DNA from: an uncultured Ruminococcus sp.
GTDB lineage: Bacteria > Bacillota > Clostridia > Oscillospirales > Ruminococcaceae
DNA length: 13,016 nucleotides
Assembly: GCA_900539095.1 (NCBI GenBank)
Contig: UQAR01000060.1
Span: 1 to 13,016 of the forward strand
Direction of reading: 5' to 3'
In this document: piece after piece, positions 1 to 6,310 of the stretch
How positions within the stretch are numbered: position 1 is the stretch's first letter
Layout of the letters: every line of letters begins with the position of its first letter
Translations under genes and position numbers: made by a program
The notes under the pieces: model-generated
What the model was told of the DNA's origin: nothing
Database searches by the model: none
Seen by the model: the letters and a program-made list of their open reading frames with translations, nothing else

Positions 1-123
1 GATTTTATGTGCTGGAATTCCATTTCCCTTTTTTATCCAGTTTCTTATTGTATCTTTATTGACATCAAGATAGCTTGCCGCTTCTTCAATGCCTATCCAT
101 CTATCCTCACTCTTATTATCCAT
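1..123 (-). CDS. Helix-turn-helix (excisionase-family) DNA-binding protein, partial
   Basis: Seen: an ATG at 123-121 opens a frame that stays open to the window edge. It gives 41 residues starting MDNKSEDRWIGIEEAASYL and continuing into DVNKDTIRNWIKKGNGIPAHK. The 3' part lies outside the window. An AGAGAGGA ribosome-binding site precedes the ATG by 8 nt, and a good promoter lies at 159-187. Known: the W-[IL]-x-I-E-E-A-A-x-Y-L...T-[IV]-x-x-W-[IV]-K...G-I-P-A-H-[KR] pattern is the N-terminal half of the HTH_17/excisionase (MerR-like winged helix) domain. In this family it is usually followed by a G-x-L-W-x-F strand and a short helix. Such proteins are often about 60-70 residue stand-alone regulators, or N-terminal domains of larger proteins, and are common near phage, plasmid and restriction-modification genes. 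Inference: a small DNA-binding protein of unknown target. The ORF is too short for a default ORF caller. Confidence 0.75.
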   Translation of the reverse strand, partial: MDNKSEDRWIGIEEAASYLDVNKDTIRNWIKKGNGIPAHKI

Positions 124-158
124 ATCGAATTCCTCTCTTTAAAAATGAACCATGACTT

Positions 159-187
159 ATTTTAGCACTTTCCACTCTCATTTTCAA
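159..187 (-). promoter_or_regulatory. Sigma-70-type promoter of the HTH gene
   Basis: Read on the minus strand, TTGAAA (182-187) is separated by exactly 17 nt from TAAAAT (159-164). The start codon is at 123, so the expected transcript has a leader of about 30 nt containing the AGAGAGGA ribosome-binding site. A second possible -10 (TATAAT, minus strand) lies within the upstream repeats near 201-206, but I found no good -35 for it. Confidence 0.6.
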
Positions 188-190
188 CTT

Positions 191-230
191 GTTTTATATG
201 ATTATATATGTTTTCATATGAATACGTATG
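191..230. repeat. Four tandem 10-bp imperfect repeats ending in (A/G)TATG, possible operator
   Basis: Four consecutive decamers occupy 191-200, 201-210, 211-220 and 221-230: GTTTTATATG, ATTATATATG, TTTTCATATG and AATACGTATG. Every unit ends in TATG, and the first three end in ATATG. The period is close to one helical turn, so all copies would face the same side of the DNA. The third unit is part of a perfect 10-bp palindrome, TTCATATGAA (213-222), and the fourth contains ATACGTAT. The array lies immediately upstream of the -35 of the HTH gene, where an activator or autoregulator could bind. Function is inferred only from position and periodicity. Confidence 0.5.
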
Positions 231-390
231 AAGAACAGACTTACTACTTGATATCTGTACAATAATACTATCAAATAAGGTATCCAAAAAAACGGACATC
301 TAAATTCAATTTCCTTGTCTACTCAACCCCAAATCAATACTTCTATCTATCCAACTATAAAAATCAACCTCTTTGCAGCTATCAAAACGC

Positions 391-430
391 AAAAAATCCG
401 AGGACCTAGATTTATGTCCAAATCCTCGGA
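391..430 (-). terminator. Rho-independent terminator after the rlmD-type gene
   Basis: On the minus strand the arms CCGAGGATTTGG and CTAGGTCCTCGG pair over 12 bp (three are G-U), plus an outer T-A pair. They enclose an 8-nt loop (ACATAAAT) and are followed by a run of six T (391-396). The hairpin starts about 30 nt past the stop codon of the methyltransferase gene at 462. The plus strand has no T run on its 3' side, so this terminator acts on minus-strand transcripts and closes the recJ-to-rlmD operon. Confidence 0.85.
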
Positions 431-461
431 AAGGCCTTATATTTCGAGCATTTTCACACTA

Positions 462-1823
462 TCAATTATGTACTTTAGTCAACAGAACCACGCACTCAAC
501 GTGCCCTGTCCTCCCAAACAGATCCACGCCCTTGACCCTGACCGTCATATACCCCAACTCTTCCAGCACAGCACAGTCCCTGGCTGCCGTGGCATGGTTG
601 CATGATATCATAACTATCCTGTCTGGTGACATTTTCGCCATGTATTCCAGTGCGTCCCTTGTGCAGCCTTTTCTGGCCGGATCGGCTATTATCACGTCAG
701 GCCGCTCTCCTCGGCTGTAAAGTATCTCCGCTATCTTTCCTGCGTCACCACATATAAATTCAGCATTGGTAACATTGTTAGCAGCCGCATTTCGCTTTGC
801 ATTGTCTATGGCAGGCTGGATTATCTCGACGCCTATTAGCTTTTTCACCTTTTTGCTCATGGACAAACCAATAGTACCTGCACCACAATAGAGATCCAGC
901 AGCGTTTCTTTTCCCGTAAGCTGAGCATAATCAGCTGCAATGGCATAAAGCCGTTCAGCCTGCAACGTGTTCACCTGATAAAATGATAAAGGCGATATCT
1001 CAATGTCATTTCCGCACATGATATCATGTATCGTGTCACTGCCATATGCTGTAACAAGTTTTTGCCCCAGAATACAGTTGGTCTTGCGGCTGTTTTCATT
1101 GAACACAACACTCTTTATATCAGCATATTTTTTGCATAATTCACCCACAAGTGCATCAAATACACCACGCTTTTTCAAATCAGTTATCACAAGACAGACC
1201 ATTATCTTACCTGAATGTTCACCCCGCCTGAGATAAATATGCCTTAGCAAACCACTGCCAGTTTCTTCATTGTATGCCTTTATCTTTCGCTCATTTACAT
1301 AAGTCATTATATCATCAGCTATTGCCTTAAATATGGCGGGCTGCAACGCACAATCAGTGTGGTCACATACACGGTGAGAACGTCTTGAATAAAAGCCGCA
1401 CACTGCCCTGCCGTCTTGCTCTGCAACAGGATACTGTGCCTTGTTGCGGTATCCCACAAGCTGCTTGCAGCCCTCAAAACTGTCATACTCAGGGTATATT
1501 TTGCCTATACGCTCAAAAGAATCCTTGATAAACTGCTCTTTTACACGACATTCTTCTTCATAGCTCATATGACGAAAACAGCAGCCGCCACACTTTGAAT
1601 ATACAGGGCAGTCGTTCTCTACCCTGTGTGCAGAAACGCTTACAATATTTTCAATAATGCCATAGCAGTAAGTCTTGCAAACTTTCACTATCTTGCAGTC
1701 TATAACGTCGCCAATAACAGTAAAAGGCACGAAAACTGCAATGCCCTCGTGCTTTCCTACACCATTTCCTTCATTGGTCATGCCGCTTATTTCAAGCCTG
1801 ACTATCTCATTCTTCTTTAGCAT
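462..1823 (-). CDS. rlmD: 23S rRNA (uracil-C5)-methyltransferase, RlmD/RlmCD (TrmA/RumA) family
   Basis: Transfers a methyl group from S-adenosylmethionine to C5 of a uridine in RNA, most likely 23S rRNA. Seen in 453 residues: an N-terminal TRAM-like RNA-binding domain (about 1-60), the four cysteines of the family's Fe-S site (C72, C78, C81, C158), the SAM-binding loop DLYCGAGTIG (310-319), DPARKGC (381-387), the nucleophile motif SCNHATAARD with C408, and a C-terminal FGRTGHVECV with the likely proton-abstracting E443. Length and motif order are normal for the family. The ATG at 1823 has GAGGA 5 nt upstream and overlaps the hemZ stop by 17 nt, which suggests translational coupling. Known: Firmicutes paralogues modify U747 and/or U1939 (RlmC, RlmD, RlmCD), and some TrmA-family members act on tRNA. 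Sequence reading cannot settle the exact target. Confidence 0.93.
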   Translation of the reverse strand: MLKKNEIVRLEISGMTNEGNGVGKHEGIAVFVPFTVIGDVIDCKIVKVCKTYCYGIIENIVSVSAHRVENDCPVYSKCGGCCFRHMSYEEECRVKEQFIKDSFERIGKIYPEYDSFEGCKQLVGYRNKAQYPVAEQDGRAVCGFYSRRSHRVCDHTDCALQPAIFKAIADDIMTYVNERKIKAYNEETGSGLLRHIYLRRGEHSGKIMVCLVITDLKKRGVFDALVGELCKKYADIKSVVFNENSRKTNCILGQKLVTAYGSDTIHDIMCGNDIEISPLSFYQVNTLQAERLYAIAADYAQLTGKETLLDLYCGAGTIGLSMSKKVKKLIGVEIIQPAIDNAKRNAAANNVTNAEFICGDAGKIAEILYSRGERPDVIIADPARKGCTRDALEYMAKMSPDRIVMISCNHATAARDCAVLEELGYMTVRVKGVDLFGRTGHVECVVLLTKVHN

Positions 1824-3264
1824 AAAATTCCTCTATCTCATTTTTTCGCTTGAGCATAAGCTCAAAATGCTTGTTGTATTCAAGCGGAAATTTGTAATTG
1901 AACACACGTTCAAGCCGACCGCCTGCTTTGTCAACAAGCTTTGTCGAACCGCCTGCACCCATTGCAAGAATGGTCTGGACCTCTTCCATTATATAAATAT
2001 TATAAAGACTTTCATGACCCTGCTTTGTCCAGCCTATGTTCTCAAGGTTTTCAAGCATATTCTTCTGTCTGTAAAGATAATACGGCAGATAACCGCTCTC
2101 AAGCAGTCTTTTTGTTGCATACTCCACCATTTTGTCCGCTGGATTTTTAAGCACTTCCCTGTCGCCGCTGTGATTGAGCCTTGCCGCACGTTTTATAGAA
2201 AGCGTATGCACCGTGATATTTTCAGGTGCAAGTTCAATAAGCTTGTCTATGGTTTCCATAAAGCTCTCGACGGTGTCTGTCGGCAGACCTGCGATTATGT
2301 CAGTATTTATAGAGTCAAAACCGACCTTTCTTGCCAGTTTAAAGCTGTCAAAAAACTGTGCCGTTGTGTGTTTTCTGCCGATAGCCTCAAGCACGCTGTC
2401 ATTCAACGTCTGAGGATTTATTGATACACGTCCGCAGCCATTAGCTTTTAGCACTTGCAGCTTTTCTTCTGTTATGGTGTCAGGTCTGCCCGCCTCTACC
2501 GTATACTCACGAACTGTTGACATATCAAAGTTGTCGGCTATTACCTTCATCACCCTGTCAAGCTGTGCTGCTGTAAGGGTGGTAGGTGTGCCGCCGCCAA
2601 AATATACAGTATCCAGTTTCAGACCGATCTTCTTAGTTATCTTTGCGGTATAGATTATCTCCTCGCAAAGCTTGTTCACATACTCGGGTATAAGTTTCAT
2701 GCAGCCCTCTATGGACTGTGAAACGAACGAACAATACGAGCAACGTGTAGGGCAAAAGGGCACTGAAACATACAGACTGAAACTGTCATTATCCAGCTTG
2801 TCAAGAACAGGCTTTTGTGTTATGGCAGTCTTGTATGCGATATCACACTTTTCCTCACTGCAAAGATATTTACTCTTCATGGTTTCAAATATCTCAGCCC
2901 TGTTCATACCCTCGCTGAGCATATCATTCACACGCTTTACAGGTCTTATTCCCGTTATAACGCCCCATTTTGGCACAATGCCTGTGAGTTTGCTCATGGC
3001 TTTATAAAGCAGTCTTGACAGCGAAAGCTCCATATCGCAATCAAAAGGCACATATTCTTCTTTTTCACAGACACTGCCATTGTATTTCACTGTTACGCTC
3101 AGACGGACATTATCTTCGTTTACTTTCTTTTGTGCAAAAACATAATCGTCCTCAGTGTCTATGGTGTCAGAAAAAATATGCGTAAAAAGCGTCGCAGGGA
3201 TAAAAAGTTTCATTACCCCCTCAAGCTCATATTTATAATCGTTGCCGCTGAATATCAGAGTCAT
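1807..3264 (-). CDS. hemZ: HemZ-type radical SAM protein (coproporphyrinogen dehydrogenase-like)
   Basis: Seen in 485 residues: a HemZ-like N-terminal domain (about 1-160, including GNDYKYELEGVMKLFIPA), the radical SAM cluster motif CPTRCSYCSF (C171, C175, C178 ligate the 4Fe-4S cluster), GGGTP (223-227), the family's EAGRPDTI (258-265) and a HemN-type C-terminal part. Length is close to B. subtilis HemZ (about 500). Known: HemN-like enzymes decarboxylate coproporphyrinogen III without oxygen. The residue after the third cysteine's neighbour is Phe (CxxxCxxCxF), as in HemZ and HemW, not Cys as in catalytic HemN (CxxxCxxCxC), so the heme-pathway role rests on the family name. A perfect GGAGG lies 7 nt upstream of the ATG, and the start overlaps the preceding stop as ATGA. 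Confidence 0.88.
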   Translation of the reverse strand: MTLIFSGNDYKYELEGVMKLFIPATLFTHIFSDTIDTEDDYVFAQKKVNEDNVRLSVTVKYNGSVCEKEEYVPFDCDMELSLSRLLYKAMSKLTGIVPKWGVITGIRPVKRVNDMLSEGMNRAEIFETMKSKYLCSEEKCDIAYKTAITQKPVLDKLDNDSFSLYVSVPFCPTRCSYCSFVSQSIEGCMKLIPEYVNKLCEEIIYTAKITKKIGLKLDTVYFGGGTPTTLTAAQLDRVMKVIADNFDMSTVREYTVEAGRPDTITEEKLQVLKANGCGRVSINPQTLNDSVLEAIGRKHTTAQFFDSFKLARKVGFDSINTDIIAGLPTDTVESFMETIDKLIELAPENITVHTLSIKRAARLNHSGDREVLKNPADKMVEYATKRLLESGYLPYYLYRQKNMLENLENIGWTKQGHESLYNIYIMEEVQTILAMGAGGSTKLVDKAGGRLERVFNYKFPLEYNKHFELMLKRKNEIEEFYAKEE

Positions 3265-3905
3265 TTCAAAGCCTCCGCAGCCTGCCTGAGATATGGATTA
3301 TATTTTCTCTCGGCGTCCAGTGTGGTAACATTCATATGCCCAGGATATACCGTGAGATTTCCACCAAGGTCAGCAATTTTTGTCAGCGACTTCATAAGAG
3401 CCGTGCTGCTGCCGTCAGGCATATCAGTTCTGCCAACGCTCCTTGAAAAGAGTGTATCTCCTGAAAACATATTCATGCCGCAGATAAAGCATACGGAACC
3501 GCTTGTGTGACCCGGAGTTTCCAGCACGTCAAATTCAAGCTCATCAAGCTTTAATATATCATCTTCCGTAAAGACTTTTACCTCGCCGGTATAATTTCTG
3601 TGACCTCTTATCCTGAAAAGATTTGCCAGCATACCTGCATCATCAGTAAGTTTCGGCTTATCCATAACATGGATATACACCTCGCAGCCTGTTCTGTCAA
3701 CAAGGTCTGCCACCGCACCGATGTGGTCAAAATGGCCGTGTGTAAGAAATATCTTTTTCAGCGTCAGACCGTGACCCTCTATTTCGCTAAGTATATAATC
3801 AGGGTCGGCAGGAGCGTCAATGAGAACGCAGTTATTCTCTTCGCTTGCAACGATATAACTGTTTGTTTCGCAAACGCTCAGCGGTTTTAACCTATATATT
3901 TTCAT
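3261..3905 (-). CDS. MBL-fold metallo-hydrolase (glyoxalase II-like, YqgX-type)
   Basis: Predicted cytosolic zinc or iron hydrolase of 214 residues from the chosen start. Metal-binding motifs in that numbering: THGHFDH (55-61, ligands H56, H58, D60, H61), H133 in TPGHTSGS, D150 in FSGDTLF, and H190 in YPGHM. That is the complete glyoxalase II-type dinuclear site. The family includes hydroxyacylglutathione hydrolase-like proteins and less well-defined thioester hydrolases. At 214 residues it lacks the long C-terminal substrate domain of classical glyoxalase II, so the substrate is unknown. Start choice: the ATG at 3905 has AAAGGA 6 nt upstream and gives the family N-terminus MKIYRLKPL. The frame extends to a TTG at 3938, but that would overlap rel by 20 nt. 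The gene ends in an ATGA overlap with hemZ. Confidence 0.9.
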   Translation of the reverse strand: MKIYRLKPLSVCETNSYIVASEENNCVLIDAPADPDYILSEIEGHGLTLKKIFLTHGHFDHIGAVADLVDRTGCEVYIHVMDKPKLTDDAGMLANLFRIRGHRNYTGEVKVFTEDDILKLDELEFDVLETPGHTSGSVCFICGMNMFSGDTLFSRSVGRTDMPDGSSTALMKSLTKIADLGGNLTVYPGHMNVTTLDAERKYNPYLRQAAEALK

Positions 3906-3911
3906 TTCCTG

Positions 3912-3917
3912 TCCTTT
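3912..3917 (-). promoter_or_regulatory. Ribosome-binding site that sets the MBL hydrolase start
   Basis: AAAGGA on the minus strand lies 6 nt before the ATG at 3905 and just past the rel stop codon (3919-3921). It supports the ATG start over the upstream TTG at 3938. Confidence 0.75.
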
Positions 3918-3918
3918 C

Positions 3919-6309
3919 TTATTTACCACTTCTCTCAACAGAAATTACATTTTTGATTTTCTGGAGTTTGTTTATAACATTGTTGAGCTGTTCCATTCCT
4001 GCGATGCTGACTGTTACCGACAGCATTGCATTGCCGTTTTTCAGCTCTCTTGAAGTAGATTCATAGATAAAAATGTTTATCATTGCCAGTGCAGATGAAA
4101 CGTCCGCCAACAGACCTATTCTATCCACTGCAACGATATCAAGGGTACACTTAAAGTAGCCCGTATGTTTCTCTGAACTTTCCCACTTGACGTTTATCCA
4201 ACGTGCGGCGTTCTCAGGGTCATCTTTCTGCGAAAGATAGTTTACGCAGTCTTTCTTATGCACTGATATACCATGACCTCGTGTGATAAAACCTATTATC
4301 TCGTCACCTGGCAGCGGATTGCAGCACTGTGCAAACTTTATAGCACAGTTGTCGATACCGTCAACGATAACGCCTGTGGAATTTTTAGAAGATTTTATCT
4401 TATTCTCAAGCTCAGAATTATCCGACTGTGCCTTCTCGCCGTATTTTTTGTTATACTCAGATTTCAGCCTCTGCATTACCTTTGAAAGCTGAACTCCACC
4501 ATAGCCGATAGCTGCAAAGAAGTCATCAAGGGTATCACAGCTGTGTCTGTTCATATCCATTTTGAGGAAGTCCTCAAGTTCTTCCTCGGGCACTCTTATA
4601 TTGTTTCTGCGGAACTCTCTTTCAAGTGCATTTCTGCCCTCAAAGATATTTTCCTCACGTCTTTCCTTTTTGAACCATGAACGTATCTTTGACTTTGCCT
4701 CGTTGGTCTTACAGATATTTAGCCATGAACGGCTAGGGCCATGACCAACAACATTTGTCGTAAGTATCTCGATTATCTCGCCAGTTTTTATCTGATAGTC
4801 ATAAGATACCATTTTCTTATCGACCTTAGCACCGCACATCTTATGACCGACCTGTGTGTGGATAGCATAGGCAAAGTCGATAACAGTTGAGCCAACTGGA
4901 AGAGTTATCATGTCGCCCTTAGGAGTGAAAGCAAAAACGTCCTCAGGTGCAAGGTCATTCTTGATCGCTCTGACTATCTCTTCCACATCATTGGACTCTT
5001 GCTGGGATTCGATTATCTGTCTTATCCATGCAAGTCGCTGGTCGTCCTTAGAACTGCCCTTTACGCCCTCTTTATATTTCCAGTGTGCGGCGATACCATA
5101 TTCAGCAGTCCTGTGCATTTCCCATGTTCTTATCTGAACCTCGAAAGGTATTCCCTCTCTGCCGATAACAGTGGTGTGCAGCGACTGGTACATATTAGCT
5201 TTAGGTGTGGAAATATAGTCCTTGAATCTGTTCGGGATAGGTCTGAACATATCATGGATTATACCGAGCACATTATAGCACTCAGTAACTGTATTAACGA
5301 TTATTCTTACGGCATAGCGGTCATATATCTGGTCTATTTCCTTACCATCACGGTAGACCTTTTTATAGATACCATAATTGCTCTTTACTCGACCCTCAAT
5401 CTGCGGAACAGGGTCAAAATCCTTTTCGAGCCTGTCATGTATCTTGTGCTTGATATTTTCTACCAGCTGTTCACGGCTGCCCTTGCGAAGTTTCATCTGC
5501 TCATCTATCTCGGCGTAGGCATAAGGGTCAAGATAGTAAAACGCAAGATCTTCAAACTCGTCTTTGATAGAACGAATACCAAGTCGATGTGCAATAGGAG
5601 CGTAGATGTTCATTGTTTCGTGAGCAATGGTCCTGCGTTTTGAATCCTTGCAGTAATTAAGAGTACGCATATTGTGAAGTCTGTCTGCAAGCTTTATGAT
5701 TATAACACGGATATCCTCGCTCATTGCTAGAAGTATCTTTCTGATATTCTCGGCTTTTTGCTCGTCCTTAGTGAAAGTTTCCACCTTTTTCAGCTTTGTA
5801 ACGCCGTTTACAAGCATTGCAACGTCAGTTCCGAAATTCTTTTGCAGTTCTTCCAGTGTGCACGGAGTATCCTCCACAACGTCATGAAGAAGTGCGGCAC
5901 AGATAGTGTCAGTATCCATGCCAAGCTCAAGAAGAATATACGCAACTGAAAGCGGGTGAGTAATATAAGGCTCGCCCGACTCTCTCTTCTGATCGTGATG
6001 ATATTTTTCAGCAAGCTCATATGCAGAAACTATTTTTGACAGGTCATACTGTCTTTCGCCGTCCAAAATTTTCTGAATAAGCACGTCAACTGAACCAACC
6101 GACCTCTCGCCTATATGCTCAGGTCTTGACGCCTCAGGCACTGCGTCTGTATTATCAGGTGCAGACGTTGGAACAGGTTCTTCCTCAAACTGCTCTTTCA
6201 CATCAGCCTCAGCAGGCAGATCTGCCTCGCCGACAGTCTTTATCTCAGGTATATTTTCTATTTTATCCATTTCAGCAGGATCAAGCACTATATTTTCTTT
6301 ATCTGACAT
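3919..6309 (-). CDS. relA: Bifunctional (p)ppGpp synthetase/hydrolase, long RSH (Rel) protein
   Basis: Makes and degrades the alarmone (p)ppGpp in the stringent response and acts on stalled ribosomes. Seen in 796 residues from the chosen start: an acidic, Pro/Glu-rich N-terminal extension (about 1-70); an HD hydrolase domain with HPLSVAYIL and LLHDVVEDT (141-149); a synthetase domain with YDRYAVRIIV, RFKDYISTPKANMYQSLHTT (361-380) and EVQIRTWEMHRTAEYGIAAH (390-409); a TGS domain (about 456-517); a conserved Cys-rich segment with C655, C662, C663, C688; and a C-terminal ACT domain (about 719-793). The RFKD motif marks bifunctional enzymes, whereas synthetase-only RelA has ExDD, and the HD motif is intact. 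Both activities are therefore expected. Start choice: the ATG at 6309 has AGGT 7 nt upstream and sits 1 nt after the recJ stop. The longest frame begins at a TTG (6369) inside recJ. Confidence 0.95.
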   Translation of the reverse strand: MSDKENIVLDPAEMDKIENIPEIKTVGEADLPAEADVKEQFEEEPVPTSAPDNTDAVPEASRPEHIGERSVGSVDVLIQKILDGERQYDLSKIVSAYELAEKYHHDQKRESGEPYITHPLSVAYILLELGMDTDTICAALLHDVVEDTPCTLEELQKNFGTDVAMLVNGVTKLKKVETFTKDEQKAENIRKILLAMSEDIRVIIIKLADRLHNMRTLNYCKDSKRRTIAHETMNIYAPIAHRLGIRSIKDEFEDLAFYYLDPYAYAEIDEQMKLRKGSREQLVENIKHKIHDRLEKDFDPVPQIEGRVKSNYGIYKKVYRDGKEIDQIYDRYAVRIIVNTVTECYNVLGIIHDMFRPIPNRFKDYISTPKANMYQSLHTTVIGREGIPFEVQIRTWEMHRTAEYGIAAHWKYKEGVKGSSKDDQRLAWIRQIIESQQESNDVEEIVRAIKNDLAPEDVFAFTPKGDMITLPVGSTVIDFAYAIHTQVGHKMCGAKVDKKMVSYDYQIKTGEIIEILTTNVVGHGPSRSWLNICKTNEAKSKIRSWFKKERREENIFEGRNALEREFRRNNIRVPEEELEDFLKMDMNRHSCDTLDDFFAAIGYGGVQLSKVMQRLKSEYNKKYGEKAQSDNSELENKIKSSKNSTGVIVDGIDNCAIKFAQCCNPLPGDEIIGFITRGHGISVHKKDCVNYLSQKDDPENAARWINVKWESSEKHTGYFKCTLDIVAVDRIGLLADVSSALAMINIFIYESTSRELKNGNAMLSVTVSIAGMEQLNNVINKLQKIKNVISVERSGK

Positions 6310-6310
6310 T

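Larger units (their letters stand above)
124..461. other. 338-bp intergenic region between the HTH gene and the rlmD-type gene
   Basis: I see no gene here. From left to right it holds the ribosome-binding site and promoter of the HTH gene (to 187), four phased 10-bp repeats (191-230), an A+T-rich stretch with a weak inverted repeat TTGATA-N15-TATCAA (248-274), nothing I recognise from 275 to 390, and the terminator of the five-gene operon (391-430). Frames that cross the region on the plus strand are low-complexity or run into the methyltransferase gene antisense, and have no convincing ribosome-binding site. Confidence 0.7.

Noticed and set aside
315..720. Plus-strand open frames upstream of and over the rlmD-type gene end
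   Set aside because: They overlap the terminator and run antisense to the conserved methyltransferase. The translations look like no family and lack a ribosome-binding site.
1675..2424. 249-codon plus-strand open frame
   Set aside because: It lies antisense to hemZ and the start of the rlmD-type gene, both with strong family motifs. Its Cys/Phe/His-rich composition is typical of a shadow frame.
3906..3938. Longer N-terminus of the MBL hydrolase from a TTG at 3938
   Set aside because: It overlaps rel and starts at a rare codon, while the ATG at 3905 has a well-placed AAAGGA and matches the family N-terminus.
4999..5643. 214-codon plus-strand open frame
   Set aside because: Antisense to the synthetase and hydrolase regions of rel, with no own start signals and no recognisable domain.
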